DNA of 51,782 nucleotides, taken from contig CAIPFY010000155.1 in the NCBI GenBank assembly GCA_903864435.1, forward strand, positions 1 to 51,782, given 5' to 3'. Within the stretch, counting starts at the first letter, position 1. Each line of letters opens with the position of its first letter. Both the position numbers and the translations under genes were made by a program. Source of the DNA: an uncultured Chloroflexota bacterium. Lineage in GTDB: Bacteria; Chloroflexota; Anaerolineae; Aggregatilineales; Phototrophicaceae. Under the pieces are notes generated by a model, which saw only the letters and a program-made list of their open reading frames with translations, made no database searches and was not told the DNA's origin. Below are positions 16,728-26,358 of the stretch, piece by piece.

Positions 16728-17725
16728 GGGCGCGTCGCCAGCGCGAACAGCCCGTCAGCGAGAGCCGGGACGTTGTACTGCTGGAAGATCGGGTCGGCGT
16801 TCAACTGCTCGATGATCGAGGGGTCGAATGCGCCGATGCCGCGATACGTTCCCGCGATGGCGCAGGCAATCGCGCCGACGGTATCCGCATCGCCGGAGAG
16901 GTTGGCGGCGTAGATCGCGGTTTGCTTGGGGTCGCCTTCCGCCATGACCAGTACGCCGAAAGCCGCGCCCACCGTCTCTACAATCGAGAGCGACGTGCCG
17001 ACCACATCGAACATCTCACGCAGACGCGCCAGCGGTTCGTTGCCTTTGCGGGCAATCGCCACCGCCATCTCAATGCGGCGGGTGACGGACGGCCCCAGCC
17101 AGTAGTGCGCCTTCTGCCGTCCCAGTTCCGCGCCCAGCATACCCGCCGCGATGATCGCGTCCAGCGTGGCATCCTCACGGGTGGCGACGGCAATCGCAGC
17201 GGCTACCGCGCCCGCACCGGAGATGGCGACGCTGGTGTTATGGGTGGGGACGCAGGAAATGGCGGCGGCATCCACCGCGCCCATCGGGTCGTTGGGGTAC
17301 AGCAGGCCAACGGGGGACACGCGCATGGCTGCGCCGTTGGTGTCGCCCAAGCGTCCGGTCACATACGGGTCGTCGCCGCGTTTGAGCGCCTGCACGCCGC
17401 GCCGGGTGCTGGGGCCGACGTACTTGGACGAGTCGCCGCCGGTGCGGTCATACCATTCCACAATGCCCTTGATGGTGGCCGGCAGCGTCACCCCGCCTGC
17501 GGCGATGTATTCCCGCGCCAGCGAGAACGCCTGCTCCGAGTCGTCGGTGATGCGGGCGGCAGGCAGGCCGGTATGCACTTCATGGTCAGCGGGGGCGGGC
17601 AGAAATTCGGTGATCCAGCCGAAGGCTTTCCACGTTTGATCGGGGTGGAAGTAGGCGGGCATACCCCACGCATCACCCAATGCTTGCCCGTACAGGCCGC
17701 CGAGAATTTTGTCTTTAAGTGTCAC
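16724..17725 (-). CDS. ADP-ribosylglycohydrolase family protein
   Basis: A 333-residue enzyme of the ARH/DraG fold, which removes ADP-ribose or related ribosyl groups using a two-Mg2+ centre. Visible are LGGLYGQALGDAWGMP near the start, the first metal site TDDSEQ (Asp61-Asp62-Ser63), and the second metal site SGDADTVGAIACAIAGTYRG near residue 290. It starts at GTG 17725, chosen because GGAG lies seven bases before it and MTLKDKILGGLYG is the normal family start. It leads a tight set with a PfkB kinase, yjbQ and a nucleoside hydrolase, so a catabolic role on free ribosyl compounds is more likely than protein de-ADP-ribosylation. Confidence 0.87.
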   Translation of the reverse strand: MTLKDKILGGLYGQALGDAWGMPAYFHPDQTWKAFGWITEFLPAPADHEVHTGLPAARITDDSEQAFSLAREYIAAGGVTLPATIKGIVEWYDRTGGDSSKYVGPSTRRGVQALKRGDDPYVTGRLGDTNGAAMRVSPVGLLYPNDPMGAVDAAAISCVPTHNTSVAISGAGAVAAAIAVATREDATLDAIIAAGMLGAELGRQKAHYWLGPSVTRRIEMAVAIARKGNEPLARLREMFDVVGTSLSIVETVGAAFGVLVMAEGDPKQTAIYAANLSGDADTVGAIACAIAGTYRGIGAFDPSIIEQLNADPIFQQYNVPALADGLFALATRP

Positions 17726-17859
17726 GATGAGACTCCAGAGTAGATAACTATGAGTTCGGATTGAGGCGTTTTTGCCTGAAACAATCCCCACCCCTGAAAA
17801 AGGGGAGGGGAGTCGAAACACGTACAACACTTCATCCTACGATTACAGGGGATACAAAA

Positions 17860-17885
17860 CAGGGGCATGTGTGACCATGCCCCTG
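17860..17885 (-). terminator. Terminator between importer and salvage genes
   Basis: CAGGGGCATG (17860-17869) pairs with CATGCCCCTG (17876-17885) with loop TGTGAC; the minus strand continues TTTTGTATCC. It lies 16 bases after the second permease stop and 135 bases before the ADP-ribosylglycohydrolase start, so it separates importer and enzyme transcripts at least in part. Confidence 0.8.
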
Positions 17886-17900
17886 CTGAAACACACCGGC

Positions 17901-19298
17901 TCAGGCGCTTTGCCGCGCCATGCCGAACAACCGCCAGCCGCCAATCGTCGCCCAGATGCCGAAGCCTAGCACCACACCGAGGGGGAAGGCTACCGAGGGC
18001 TGCATGAGCAGCGAGAAGAACAGACCCAGATACACGCCCAGCGAGATGACCGACACCAGACCGCTGAAGCGGATTTGCGCGGAGATGCGCTCCACCCGTG
18101 TGAGGAACGGGATGTTGGCGCTAATCAGGGCGACAGAGACGACTGCGATCACCAGCGCCAGCGGATAGGCCACATCGTAGCCACCGAAGCCGTTGGGGGC
18201 GAGGAACAGGCTGATGGCGATAATCACGCCGATCACAGCCAGCATCGCCATGACCACATGCAGCAGGCTCAACCGCTGGACAGCCGTCCAGTAGGCGCTG
18301 TTGAAATCGCCCGTCGAAGCGGTACGCATGGCTCTCACCCGCTGCGACTGGCGCGTTTGCAGCGCGTAGATCACCAGCGCCATGACGGTTGCCACGTTGG
18401 GAACCATCAGCGGCAGCATGGACGGGATTTGCAGCGACCCGATGCGGTTGGAGAGCGCATCGAAGAAGCCGAACACCATCGAGGCGATCATTGTGCCGAC
18501 GGGCGTATTGCCGCCCAACAACGGGGTCGCCAGCGCGATGAACCCACGCCCGGAAGTCATGTCGCGCTGGAACAGCGACAGGTAGCCCATGCTCATGTGG
18601 ATGCCGCCCAGCCCCGCGAACATGCCGCTGAGGATGAGGGCGATGAAGCGCGTGCGCTGCACCGGAATGCCGACCGACTGCGCCGCCGAGGGATTCTCGC
18701 CGGAAGCACGCAGGTGCATCCCGAAGGGCGTGCGGTACAGCATGAACCACACCACCGCCACCGCGATGAAGGCGATCCATGTCATGATGCTCTGGTTGTC
18801 GAACACCTCGAAGAAGAACCCGCCCACTAGCGGAATGCTCTTGATGAACTCCGGCAGTTGGATGAACGGGATTTGCAGGCTGGCGAGGGTGCTGGTGTTG
18901 CCACGATCACCGGTCAGCTCGAACATGATGGCGACGGTGGCGGCAGAACCGAGGATGTTCAGCGCCACGCCAGACAAAATCAGGTTGGCTTTCAGCCGCA
19001 GATGGAAGAAACCGAGCAGCAGCGCCAGCATGATCGCCACGAACACGCCGGACACCAGCCCTAGCCATGGGCCGATCACCAGCCCCGTTTCCACACCGAA
19101 CCACGTCTGCGAGTAGGCGCTGACGATCACGCCGGTGAAAGCCGAGCCGAGCATCATGCCTTCCAGACCGATGTTGGTCACGCCCGCCCGGTCTGAGATG
19201 AGCGCACCGAGCGACGGCAGTAGGATCGGCGTGGTCACACGCAGGATGGACGCGAGGAACGCCGCGCTAAAAATACCTTGAATGATTGGATCAGCCAT
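17901..19298 (-). CDS. Nucleoside ABC importer permease 2, with C-terminal extension
   Basis: A 465-residue inner-membrane permease of the BPD_transp_2/YufQ type. The core (about residues 1-310) has the family marks TTPILLPSLGALISDRAGVTNIGLEGMML and FSGMFAGLGGIHMSMGYLSLFQRDMTSGRGFIALA. About 150 further residues add some four extra hydrophobic helices (from LLHVVMAMLAVIGV to the end), which the usual 300-320-residue members lack. It overlaps the first permease gene by 8 bases. Confidence 0.88.
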   Translation of the reverse strand: MADPIIQGIFSAAFLASILRVTTPILLPSLGALISDRAGVTNIGLEGMMLGSAFTGVIVSAYSQTWFGVETGLVIGPWLGLVSGVFVAIMLALLLGFFHLRLKANLILSGVALNILGSAATVAIMFELTGDRGNTSTLASLQIPFIQLPEFIKSIPLVGGFFFEVFDNQSIMTWIAFIAVAVVWFMLYRTPFGMHLRASGENPSAAQSVGIPVQRTRFIALILSGMFAGLGGIHMSMGYLSLFQRDMTSGRGFIALATPLLGGNTPVGTMIASMVFGFFDALSNRIGSLQIPSMLPLMVPNVATVMALVIYALQTRQSQRVRAMRTASTGDFNSAYWTAVQRLSLLHVVMAMLAVIGVIIAISLFLAPNGFGGYDVAYPLALVIAVVSVALISANIPFLTRVERISAQIRFSGLVSVISLGVYLGLFFSLLMQPSVAFPLGVVLGFGIWATIGGWRLFGMARQSA

Positions 19299-21000
19299 GA
19301 GCGCCCCCCTCAGCGGCCTGCTTGGAATGTTCGGCTGTGGACTGAAGCCCCTTGCGCTGTACCCGCCGCTGCTGGAAGTACGCGATCAGCGCCTCCGCCG
19401 TGATGAGCAGAATGATGACCGCTTGAATGATGCGTACCACTTCAAAGCTCACGTTGGCGTCGCGTTCCATGAACTGCGCCCCGGCGCGTAGGTAAGCGTA
19501 CAAAAAGCCTGTGAACGGGATGACGAGAGGATCGTTCCGCGCCAGCAGCGCGACCACCACCCCTTCAAACGCTAACCCGATGGAGATGTTGATGAGCAGT
19601 TGGCGGTAGATGCCCATGCTCAGATGTGCGCCCACCAGACCGGCTAGAATGCCGCTGATCGCCATCGAGAGCATGATGGTGCGGCGGGTGTTCACGCCGC
19701 CGTAGGCCGCGAATCTCTGGTTCGCGCCCACCATGCGGATTTCGTAGCCCAACGGGGTGCGGGTAATCAGCAACCAGACGGCAATCACCGCCGCGATTAC
19801 GATGAACACCGCCACCGTCACCTGCGTTTCCGCCACGATGGACGGGAATATCGCGTTGTTGGTGAACTTCTCGCTGGAGATGTACCCCGCTTCCGGCGGC
19901 TTGAGCTGGAAGGTGAGTACCAGATCGTAGAAGCGAATGGCGATGGTGTTGAGCATGAGCGTCGAAACCAGCTCATTCGCGTTCAGATAGGCTTTGAGAA
20001 TGCCGGGGATCAACCCCCACAGGAAGCCTGCCGTGACAGAGGCCAGTATTGCCACCGGAATGACGATCCAGGGCGACATATTGCCCCACGCCAGCGCGAT
20101 CATGCCGGAGGCCAGCGCACCGAGGTACAACTGCCCTTCCGCACCCAGACTGAACTGGTTGGCGCGGAACGCAATCGCAATCGCCAGACCGACGAGGATG
20201 AGCGTGAGCGCATCCTGAATCCAGACGGCCCAGCGGTTCACGCGCCCTAACGCCCCCAACAGGAAGGCATCGTAAGCGGCGTTGGTGGCCTTGACGGTTT
20301 CGCCGATGGTGGTGCTGAACGACACCACTTCCGGGCGCACGTCCAGCGTGTACAGGCCGTCCGCCGGCAGCGTGAAATCCTGCAAGGCGGCATCTTGTTC
20401 GGTACGCAGGTCTTTGAACTGGCCAATCTGTTCGGCAGTGGCGGCGGTGGCGGTGGCGAGAGTTGCGCCGCTGGCATCCGTCAGTGCGAGTTGCAGGTCT
20501 ACCAGCGAACGGTTGTTGGCGGCATAGGCCAGCAGCGTGACCACATCCCCGCTTTTGCCTGCGAAGGTGTACTGCACATCCGTCACCGGACTGCGAACGC
20601 CTTGTTTATTGAACTCGCCTTTTTCGACCCCGCCATAGCTCAAGGTTGTGCCATCGGCGGTGGTAGGCGCGGCTTCCGAAATCAGCGCGACTTCATACTT
20701 GCCGCGAGTGAACTGTGCGGCGGTATCGAGGTTGAAGAAGGCGGTGACGATATAGCCGAGGATGAGCGCGGCGACGACGGTGAGCGCCACGCGCAGCGCC
20801 CCCCATTTCAACTGGAAGATGAACAGCGCCACGCTGATGCCCACCAGCACATTCACCAGAATCACGTTCTGGTAATCGGCCTGCGCGGTCATTTCGTCTA
20901 CCGAACCGTTGAACATCCGGTAGGTGATAAAGCCTGTGACGAGGGCGGCGGCTACGATGGCGATGGCCAGCCAGCCCCACGAGCGCGAAGGGCTTTTCAT
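19291..21000 (-). CDS. Nucleoside ABC importer permease 1, with PPC-like N-terminal domain
   Basis: A 569-residue permease, about 220 residues longer than usual YufP/NupP proteins. Helices lie at about 8-27, 44-64 and 67-88; then an extracytoplasmic region 90-245; then the canonical permease core from about 255 with [22 protein letters not shown] (GAEGQ motif) and later [31 protein letters not shown]. Within the extra region residues 143-223 read as a PPC-type beta domain: [23 protein letters not shown] and [13 protein letters not shown]. Very similar strings recur in the secreted protein at 26359-28497. Start overlaps the ATPase stop by ATGA. Confidence 0.87.
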   Translation of the reverse strand: MKSPSRSWGWLAIAIVAAALVTGFITYRMFNGSVDEMTAQADYQNVILVNVLVGISVALFIFQLKWGALRVALTVVAALILGYIVTAFFNLDTAAQFTRGKYEVALISEAAPTTADGTTLSYGGVEKGEFNKQGVRSPVTDVQYTFAGKSGDVVTLLAYAANNRSLVDLQLALTDASGATLATATAATAEQIGQFKDLRTEQDAALQDFTLPADGLYTLDVRPEVVSFSTTIGETVKATNAAYDAFLLGALGRVNRWAVWIQDALTLILVGLAIAIAFRANQFSLGAEGQLYLGALASGMIALAWGNMSPWIVIPVAILASVTAGFLWGLIPGILKAYLNANELVSTLMLNTIAIRFYDLVLTFQLKPPEAGYISSEKFTNNAIFPSIVAETQVTVAVFIVIAAVIAVWLLITRTPLGYEIRMVGANQRFAAYGGVNTRRTIMLSMAISGILAGLVGAHLSMGIYRQLLINISIGLAFEGVVVALLARNDPLVIPFTGFLYAYLRAGAQFMERDANVSFEVVRIIQAVIILLITAEALIAYFQQRRVQRKGLQSTAEHSKQAAEGGAHG

Positions 21001-22538
21001 GCTAAGACCCCCATTTCTTCGGGCGTTTGTCGCGCCGCCCCCAGCATATAAAGACCCAATTTTTCTTCGGTCAGGTCTGGCCCGTTATTGAGAATGGCGA
21101 CAATTTCGCCGTTGTACATCACCATCAGTCGGTCGGCGAGTTTCATCACCTCTTGCAGGTCGGCGGAAACCAGCAGAATCGCCAGCCCTTCGGTGCGCTT
21201 ATTCACCAATTGCTGATGAATGAACTCAATCGCACCGATGTCTACGCCGCGTGTGGGCTGTGCCGCGATGAGCAGGCGGGGCGAGGACGAAAATTCGCGG
21301 GCGACGATCACTTTCTGCATGTTGCCGCCCGAAAGACCGCCCACCGGCTGCGCGGGGCCAGTTGCCAGAATGCCGAACTGCTTAATCATGTCGTGACCGT
21401 TTTGCTCGATCTCGCTCAGGTTGAGCAGGCCGGATTTGGCGAACGGCTCACGGTAGTAACGGTCAATAATCAGGTTATCCGCGATGCTGCCATCACGGGC
21501 GACCCCGTTGGTCAACCGATCTTCGGGGATGTGGGTGACGCGCTGCTCACGCACTTTGCGCGGCCCCTGTCCCAGCATGGATTGACCGTCTACATAGGCT
21601 TCGCCTTCGGTGGGGTTACGCAGGCCGGTCAGCACTTCGATGAGTTCGGTCTGACCGTTGCCTTCCACGCCAGCGATGCCCAGAATTTCCGATTCGTAAA
21701 CGCTGAAAGAGGCGCGGTGTACCAGCGTGCGTCCGGCTTCGTTGGCATACGACAGGTTGCTCACTTTCAGCACCGACTTGCCGCGCTGCACGGGTGGCTT
21801 ATCTACCACCATGAACACTTCGCGCCCGACCATCATCCGCGCCAATTCGGGGATGCTGGTTTCGCGGGTGTTGACCGTGCCGACCTTTTGCGCGTCGCGC
21901 ATGACCGTCACCCGATCCGAGATTTCCATCACTTCACGCAGTTTGTGGGTGATGAAGATCAGGGTTTTGCCCTGATTGACGAGGCTGCGGATGGCGGCGA
22001 ACAGATCATTCGTCTCTTTGGGGGTGAGTACGGCGGTGGGTTCATCCAGAATCAGGATTTCCGCACCGCGATACAGCGCCTTCAGGATTTCGACGCGCTG
22101 GCGCATCCCCACCGGGATTGCCTCGATCTTGGCGGTAGGGTCTACGTACAGGCCGTAGGTTTCCGCCAGATTTTTCGTGTCCTGAATGGCTTTCGCACGG
22201 TCTACGACCGCGCCGGTGCGCGGTTCGCGCCCCAGCGCGATGTTCTCGGCTACGGTGAACGAGTCTACCAGCATGAAGTTCTGATGCACCATGCCGATGC
22301 CCAGATCAATCGCTTTATGCGGGGTGTCAATATGCACAGGTTGATCGCGCAGGAAAATCTCGCCGGAAGTCGGCGTTTCCAGCCCATAGAGCATTTTCAT
22401 CAGGGTGGATTTGCCAGCGCCATTCTCGCCTACGATGGCATGAATTTCGCCTTTTTCAACCGAAAACGAGATGTCGTTGTTGGCGCGTGTGCCGTTGGGA
22501 TAAATCTTAACGATGTTGCGGGCTTCTAGTAGGGGCAT
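20997..22538 (-). CDS. Nucleoside ABC importer double ATPase
   Basis: A 513-residue ATPase with two nucleotide-binding domains, as in NupO/YufO and sugar importers. Domain 1 has Walker [14 protein letters not shown] and Walker [16 protein letters not shown]; its signature is the degenerate [10 protein letters not shown]. Domain 2 has a degenerate Walker A ([16 protein letters not shown]), signature [15 protein letters not shown] and Walker [13 protein letters not shown]. This asymmetry is normal for the family. It energises import through the two permeases. The region before its ATG shows no clear ribosome site, and an inverted repeat lies between it and the binding-protein gene. Confidence 0.92.
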   Translation of the reverse strand: MPLLEARNIVKIYPNGTRANNDISFSVEKGEIHAIVGENGAGKSTLMKMLYGLETPTSGEIFLRDQPVHIDTPHKAIDLGIGMVHQNFMLVDSFTVAENIALGREPRTGAVVDRAKAIQDTKNLAETYGLYVDPTAKIEAIPVGMRQRVEILKALYRGAEILILDEPTAVLTPKETNDLFAAIRSLVNQGKTLIFITHKLREVMEISDRVTVMRDAQKVGTVNTRETSIPELARMMVGREVFMVVDKPPVQRGKSVLKVSNLSYANEAGRTLVHRASFSVYESEILGIAGVEGNGQTELIEVLTGLRNPTEGEAYVDGQSMLGQGPRKVREQRVTHIPEDRLTNGVARDGSIADNLIIDRYYREPFAKSGLLNLSEIEQNGHDMIKQFGILATGPAQPVGGLSGGNMQKVIVAREFSSSPRLLIAAQPTRGVDIGAIEFIHQQLVNKRTEGLAILLVSADLQEVMKLADRLMVMYNGEIVAILNNGPDLTEEKLGLYMLGAARQTPEEMGVLA

Positions 22539-22581
22539 AATGGTTTTTTTATGGGGGGGAAACAGGTTCCCGGCTAATGTA

Positions 22582-22607
22582 GAACAAGGGGCATGCGCCC
22601 CTTGTTC
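22582..22607 (-). terminator. Hairpin between binding-protein and ATPase genes
   Basis: GAACAAGGGGC (22582-22592) pairs with GCCCCTTGTTC (22597-22607), loop ATGC. It lies 23 bases after the BMP gene stop and before the ATPase gene of the same operon. The T-tail is weak, so it probably stabilises the upstream mRNA or gives partial termination, raising binding-protein levels over the membrane subunits. Confidence 0.65.
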
Positions 22608-22630
22608 CGAAACAGCGATTAGGGTGGAAA

Positions 22631-23779
22631 CTACTGGCTCAGGAACGATGCCGCGTCAAATTCCGCAGCGGGCATCGCGGCGCAACCCTGACCAACCTTG
22701 GCGGCGCTGGCTTCGTCCGCGAAGACGGTGATGACCGAGATATCGCCGGCGATCACAGCTTCGGTGGCGGCAGCAACCAAGTCCTGCACACTCTGCGGGG
22801 TGGCGGCGGTGTAGATGTCGTTGATCGAGAGGCTGACACCATTGGTGTCCAGACCCAGACCTTCAATTTCACCAACGGGCAGCGCATCTTCCAGATACAG
22901 GCCGATGGCACGGAACAGCGAGGCGTCCACGTTCTTCTGCATCGAGGTCAGAATGCGGGCGGCCTGTTCGGGGTCGGTTTCCTGAATGATCGAGGCCTGA
23001 TCCGAGTCGACGCCGATGGCGAACAGGCTCTTTTCCTGCGCGGCTTCAAAGACACCGACACCGGTGCCGCCCGCGACCTGGAAGATCACATCCGCGCCCT
23101 GATCGTACATGGCGAGGGCGATTTCCTTGCCCTTAGCGGGGTCGTTCCAGCTGCCGGCGTACTGCACCAGCACCTTGCTGTCCGCGCTCACGAGGCAAGC
23201 ACCCTGCTCGTAACCCACGATGAAGTCGTTGATGACGGGGATGTCCTGACCGCCGACTGCGCCCAGAACCACTTCGGGCTTGCCATCGCCAGCGACCGCG
23301 CTCATGGCCGCAGCGTACACACCAGCGAGGAACGAGCCTTCGTTCTGATTGTAGGTGATCGAGTAGACGTTCTTACAGCCGTCTACACACACTTCGGCAT
23401 TGTCGTAAGGCATGGGGGCATCAAAGAAGATGAAGGTCTTGTCCGGGTACTTGTCGGCATTCTTCGCCAAGTAGTCAATCATCTGGAACGTGCCGGCGAT
23501 CAGGATGTCATAGTTATCCACATCGCTCATGGCATCTTCCAAACCGGTTTCCCAGTTCTGGGGATCAATACCGAGTTCAATGGTGTTGACTTCGGCATCG
23601 TATTCATCCATCACCATGTCCATGCCGCGCTGCGCCGAGTCGAAGAACGACTTGTCGCCCAGAACGCCATTGACGACCAACGAGATTTTCAGCGTCTCGT
23701 CCTGCGCGGAAACGCTCACCAGAGAGACGACCAACAAGGCTGCGAGAACGACCAGAATCAAACTGCTTCGACGTAACAT
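22631..23779 (-). CDS. BMP-family nucleoside-binding protein
   Basis: A 382-residue secreted binding protein of the BMP/Med/PnrA family that delivers nucleosides to the ABC importer. It has a signal peptide ([20 protein letters not shown], cleavage near SVSAQ) without a lipobox cysteine, then [13 protein letters not shown], the [17 protein letters not shown] block, [18 protein letters not shown], and [19 protein letters not shown] with IGVDSDQ. The lack of a lipid anchor is uncommon for the family; a hydrophobic leader that stays uncleaved could tether it. ATG at 23779 follows AAGGAG. First gene of the importer operon. Confidence 0.92.
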   Translation of the reverse strand: MLRRSSLILVVLAALLVVSLVSVSAQDETLKISLVVNGVLGDKSFFDSAQRGMDMVMDEYDAEVNTIELGIDPQNWETGLEDAMSDVDNYDILIAGTFQMIDYLAKNADKYPDKTFIFFDAPMPYDNAEVCVDGCKNVYSITYNQNEGSFLAGVYAAAMSAVAGDGKPEVVLGAVGGQDIPVINDFIVGYEQGACLVSADSKVLVQYAGSWNDPAKGKEIALAMYDQGADVIFQVAGGTGVGVFEAAQEKSLFAIGVDSDQASIIQETDPEQAARILTSMQKNVDASLFRAIGLYLEDALPVGEIEGLGLDTNGVSLSINDIYTAATPQSVQDLVAAATEAVIAGDISVITVFADEASAAKVGQGCAAMPAAEFDAASFLSQ

Positions 23780-23836
23780 ACGGATTCTCCTTAAAAAATC
23801 GACACACCCATTGGAAAAGAGTGTCATGATGGCTTG

Positions 23837-23868
23837 AGATTACTGAAGTTGAAAACAGTTGTCAACTG
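23837..23868 (-). promoter_or_regulatory. Promoter and palindrome of the BMP importer operon
   Basis: On the minus strand TTGACA (23865-23860) and TAATCT (23842-23837) are 17 bases apart, a near-consensus sigma-70 promoter about 58 bases before the BMP start codon. The 13-base palindrome CAGTTGTCAACTG (23856-23868) covers the -35 box, a good place for a repressor operator. Confidence 0.7.
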
Positions 23869-23940
23869 ATTTGGTATAAGTCAAACACTCCGTTTGCCAA
23901 TTGTATGTGTGGACGGAAAAGTTGTTTATGAGTGATTATT

Positions 23941-25065
23941 CTACAGGCGATAATGTGCCGCCACTGTGGGATAAAGACCGAGCAGCGTGGCGGTGAAGAT
24001 CGAAAGCCAGTCCACCGCCCGCCCCACATCCACCAGATGCGCGGCTTCCTCGCCCGTGTGCGGCTCGATCATGGGTGCGCCCATCATGCCGAGGATTTGC
24101 GACCAGCGGCCTAGCGGCATGTCGTCGCTGCGCGAGAGGTAGCCAGTATTCATCTGCACGGTATTCGGGCGCAGAACGTTCACGGCGGCGCTTAAATCTA
24201 CTGCGAGGGCGCTCAGGTTGGGCGGCACGACTGCGCCCCGGCTCCACGCCGAAACCGTGCCATGCGCCGCGCCCTGTCCCATCACCAGCACATCGTTCAC
24301 CGTCTCGGCATCCACCACGATGCAGCCCAGCGTGGGCGGGGGGACGGCGAAGGTCAGCCTTGCCGCGCCATGCCCGAAATAGGCATCCGGCACGCCTTCC
24401 TCCTGATCGGTGAAGACCAGCAGGCAGCGGCGGTTGGCGGTGAGCAGGTCGGGTTCGATCATCTTGAGCGTGACTGCCAGCCCCAAAGCCGTCACCACGC
24501 CGAGGCAGTTATCCAGCCCCGTCCCCTGTACCACGCCGTTCTCGAAGGTGGGTTCCACGTCCATCGTCACCGTGTCGTACCACGCCAGTTCGCCTTCGTT
24601 CACGCGCAGATACACCGCTTTGCCGCCGTCCCGCGTCTCCAGCGTTCCGCGTGCGCTGATCTGCATCTGCCCATCCACGAAGCGCAGCGCCTTCGCGCCC
24701 ACCCGGTATTCCGTCGTGGGGAAGCGGGTGGCGCACATCGGGTACAGCAGGCCGTCCGCCAGCGAACGAACGCGGTAGGTGGGGCGATCCATGTGCGCCA
24801 GCACGATCACATCGGCGGCGGGTTTGACTGCGCCGAAGGCCATGCCCGCGTTGCCCGTTGCGCCTATCTGCCGGATGAAATGGTCTTCCAGCCCCAGTTC
24901 GGCGCAAATGGCCTGAATATCGTCCACAATCGCGCCGGGCAACCACGCCCCGCCGGAAGGCGCATGAGCGCGTAACAGGCGGCGCAGCGTCGGCCACAAC
25001 TGATCGTCGGTGTGAAAAGTGTGGGTGTCCAGCAGGTGCGAAAAAGTCTGGATAAATTCGCGCAT
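23941..25065 (-). CDS. Divergent M42-like metallo-aminopeptidase
   Basis: A 374-residue cytoplasmic peptidase-fold protein. The M42/M20-clan metal residues appear in order: His-Asp in VLAHMDRPTY, Asp in GTGLDNCLGV, the Glu-Glu pair in DQEEGVP, the acidic ligand in CIVVDAE, and a late His in GEEAAHLVDV. The spacing and the inserted domain differ from classical M42 enzymes, so this is a divergent member. Its ATG overlaps the stop of the preceding M42 gene (TGATG), so the two are co-translated and may form mixed complexes or divide substrates. Substrate unknown. Confidence 0.75.
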   Translation of the reverse strand: MREFIQTFSHLLDTHTFHTDDQLWPTLRRLLRAHAPSGGAWLPGAIVDDIQAICAELGLEDHFIRQIGATGNAGMAFGAVKPAADVIVLAHMDRPTYRVRSLADGLLYPMCATRFPTTEYRVGAKALRFVDGQMQISARGTLETRDGGKAVYLRVNEGELAWYDTVTMDVEPTFENGVVQGTGLDNCLGVVTALGLAVTLKMIEPDLLTANRRCLLVFTDQEEGVPDAYFGHGAARLTFAVPPPTLGCIVVDAETVNDVLVMGQGAAHGTVSAWSRGAVVPPNLSALAVDLSAAVNVLRPNTVQMNTGYLSRSDDMPLGRWSQILGMMGAPMIEPHTGEEAAHLVDVGRAVDWLSIFTATLLGLYPTVAAHYRL

Positions 25066-26108
25066 CAGATTGAACCTCGTTTCAATGTGGGCAAGGGATG
25101 ATGAAGGGCATGGGTGAGCAGTTCGACGGTCTGCGTCAGGTCGCGCAGGTCAAGCATTTCCATCTGCGAGTGTTTGCCGCGCATGGGGATGCCGATGATG
25201 GCGCTGGGCAGCCCCAGCCACGTCGCCACTTTCGAGTCGCTCATCAGGCCGTGCGTGGCATCCTGCTGGTAGGGGATGTGCTGCTGCGTGGCGACGGCCT
25301 TCAGATGAGCGCGGAGTTGCGGGTCGGCATGCCAGCCGTTCGCGCCGGAGATGTACAGGAAGGCGGTCAGCACCGGGCCGCCGCCCAGCACCACCGAACC
25401 TTTCCCGCGTGATTCGGGCGTGTCGTAGCTCACTGTGCCATCCACGAACACGGCGCAGGCCGGACGCAAGGCGTTCAGCACCGGATACGCGCCCGCGCTG
25501 TTGGTTTCCTCCTGCACCGTGCCGATCAGGTAGACGGTCTGCGCGGGATTCTGGATGTGTTCGGCGGCGGCCAGCAGCGCCGCACAGCCAGCGCGGTTGT
25601 CCAGATACGGGCTGGCGAACAGGTCGCCCATTGCGACGGGTTCGGCGGCGTAGGTGACAGGGGTGGCGATTTCGACCTGACGCGCATCGGCGGTGTGGAT
25701 ATACAGATCGTCGGCGCTGGCGGCTTCGTCCCCGCCCCGCGCTTGATGCTGCGAGCGCACGCCGATCACGCCGGGGGCATTCCCCACCCGCACCGGAGTC
25801 CCCGGCAGCGATTTGAGGTTGATTCCGCCCACCGCCACCACGCCCAGCGTGCCATCGGGATTATGCCGCCGGACGAGCATCCCCACCGTGTCTATATGGG
25901 CGAGGACGGCGATGGCGTTGGGGGATGGCTCACCGAAGCGGGCGATCACGTTGCCAATCGCGTCTATCCACACGGCATCGGCGAACGGCTGCCAACGCTG
26001 CGCCATGTGGGAGGCGATGGCATCCTCCATCCCCGAAAGGCCGGGGATGGCGACCAATTCGCGCAAAAGAGACGGAAAAGATGTAGATGAGGCATATGAA
26101 GGCGACAT
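25065..26108 (-). CDS. M42-family glutamyl/leucyl aminopeptidase
   Basis: A 347-residue di-metal aminopeptidase. Metal and catalytic marks: AVLAHIDTVG, SPYLDNRAGCAALL, GTVQEETNSAG, the acidic ligand in VFVDGT, and the last His in RGKHSQMEMLDLRDL. Family members form large dodecamers that trim peptides from the N-terminus. The frame is open 56 codons further upstream, but that part is a basic shadow; the ATG at 26108 has AGG at good spacing and starts just before the normal fold. First of a two-gene unit. Confidence 0.88.
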   Translation of the reverse strand: MSPSYASSTSFPSLLRELVAIPGLSGMEDAIASHMAQRWQPFADAVWIDAIGNVIARFGEPSPNAIAVLAHIDTVGMLVRRHNPDGTLGVVAVGGINLKSLPGTPVRVGNAPGVIGVRSQHQARGGDEAASADDLYIHTADARQVEIATPVTYAAEPVAMGDLFASPYLDNRAGCAALLAAAEHIQNPAQTVYLIGTVQEETNSAGAYPVLNALRPACAVFVDGTVSYDTPESRGKGSVVLGGGPVLTAFLYISGANGWHADPQLRAHLKAVATQQHIPYQQDATHGLMSDSKVATWLGLPSAIIGIPMRGKHSQMEMLDLRDLTQTVELLTHALHHPLPTLKRGSI

Positions 26109-26267
26109 CGTAACCTGCGCTGTGTGGGATGATGATGGTAGCACTATAACCACAATTGCCCGCCGCCGCGAGTGCCGCCGACTTCCCCTTCTGGTTTTAA
26201 GGGTAGGTTTTATCAACGAAGGGAATTCTTGCACCCTTCGCCACTTGGGAGTAAGGAATGGGGAACA

Positions 26268-26296
26268 AAAGGACACGACATTGCGCCGTGTCCTTT
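26268..26296 (-). terminator. Hairpin after the PPC-protein gene
   Basis: AAAGGACACG (26268-26277) pairs with CGTGTCCTTT (26287-26296). It stands 62 bases downstream of the secreted PPC-protein stop on the minus strand and ends in TTTTGTT, so it is probably that gene's terminator. The surrounding gap 26109-26358 also holds an AAGGGTAGGTTTT string seen near other repeats, and no gene. Confidence 0.65.
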
Positions 26297-26358
26297 ACGA
26301 AAAACCACATTTTCCCCTCAACCGTTATGGCTGAGGGGATTGAGGGTGCGGTTGCGAA

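Noticed and set aside
21027-22529. 500-residue plus-strand open frame
   Set aside because: Mirror frame of the nucleoside importer ATPase, which has complete Walker motifs on the minus strand.
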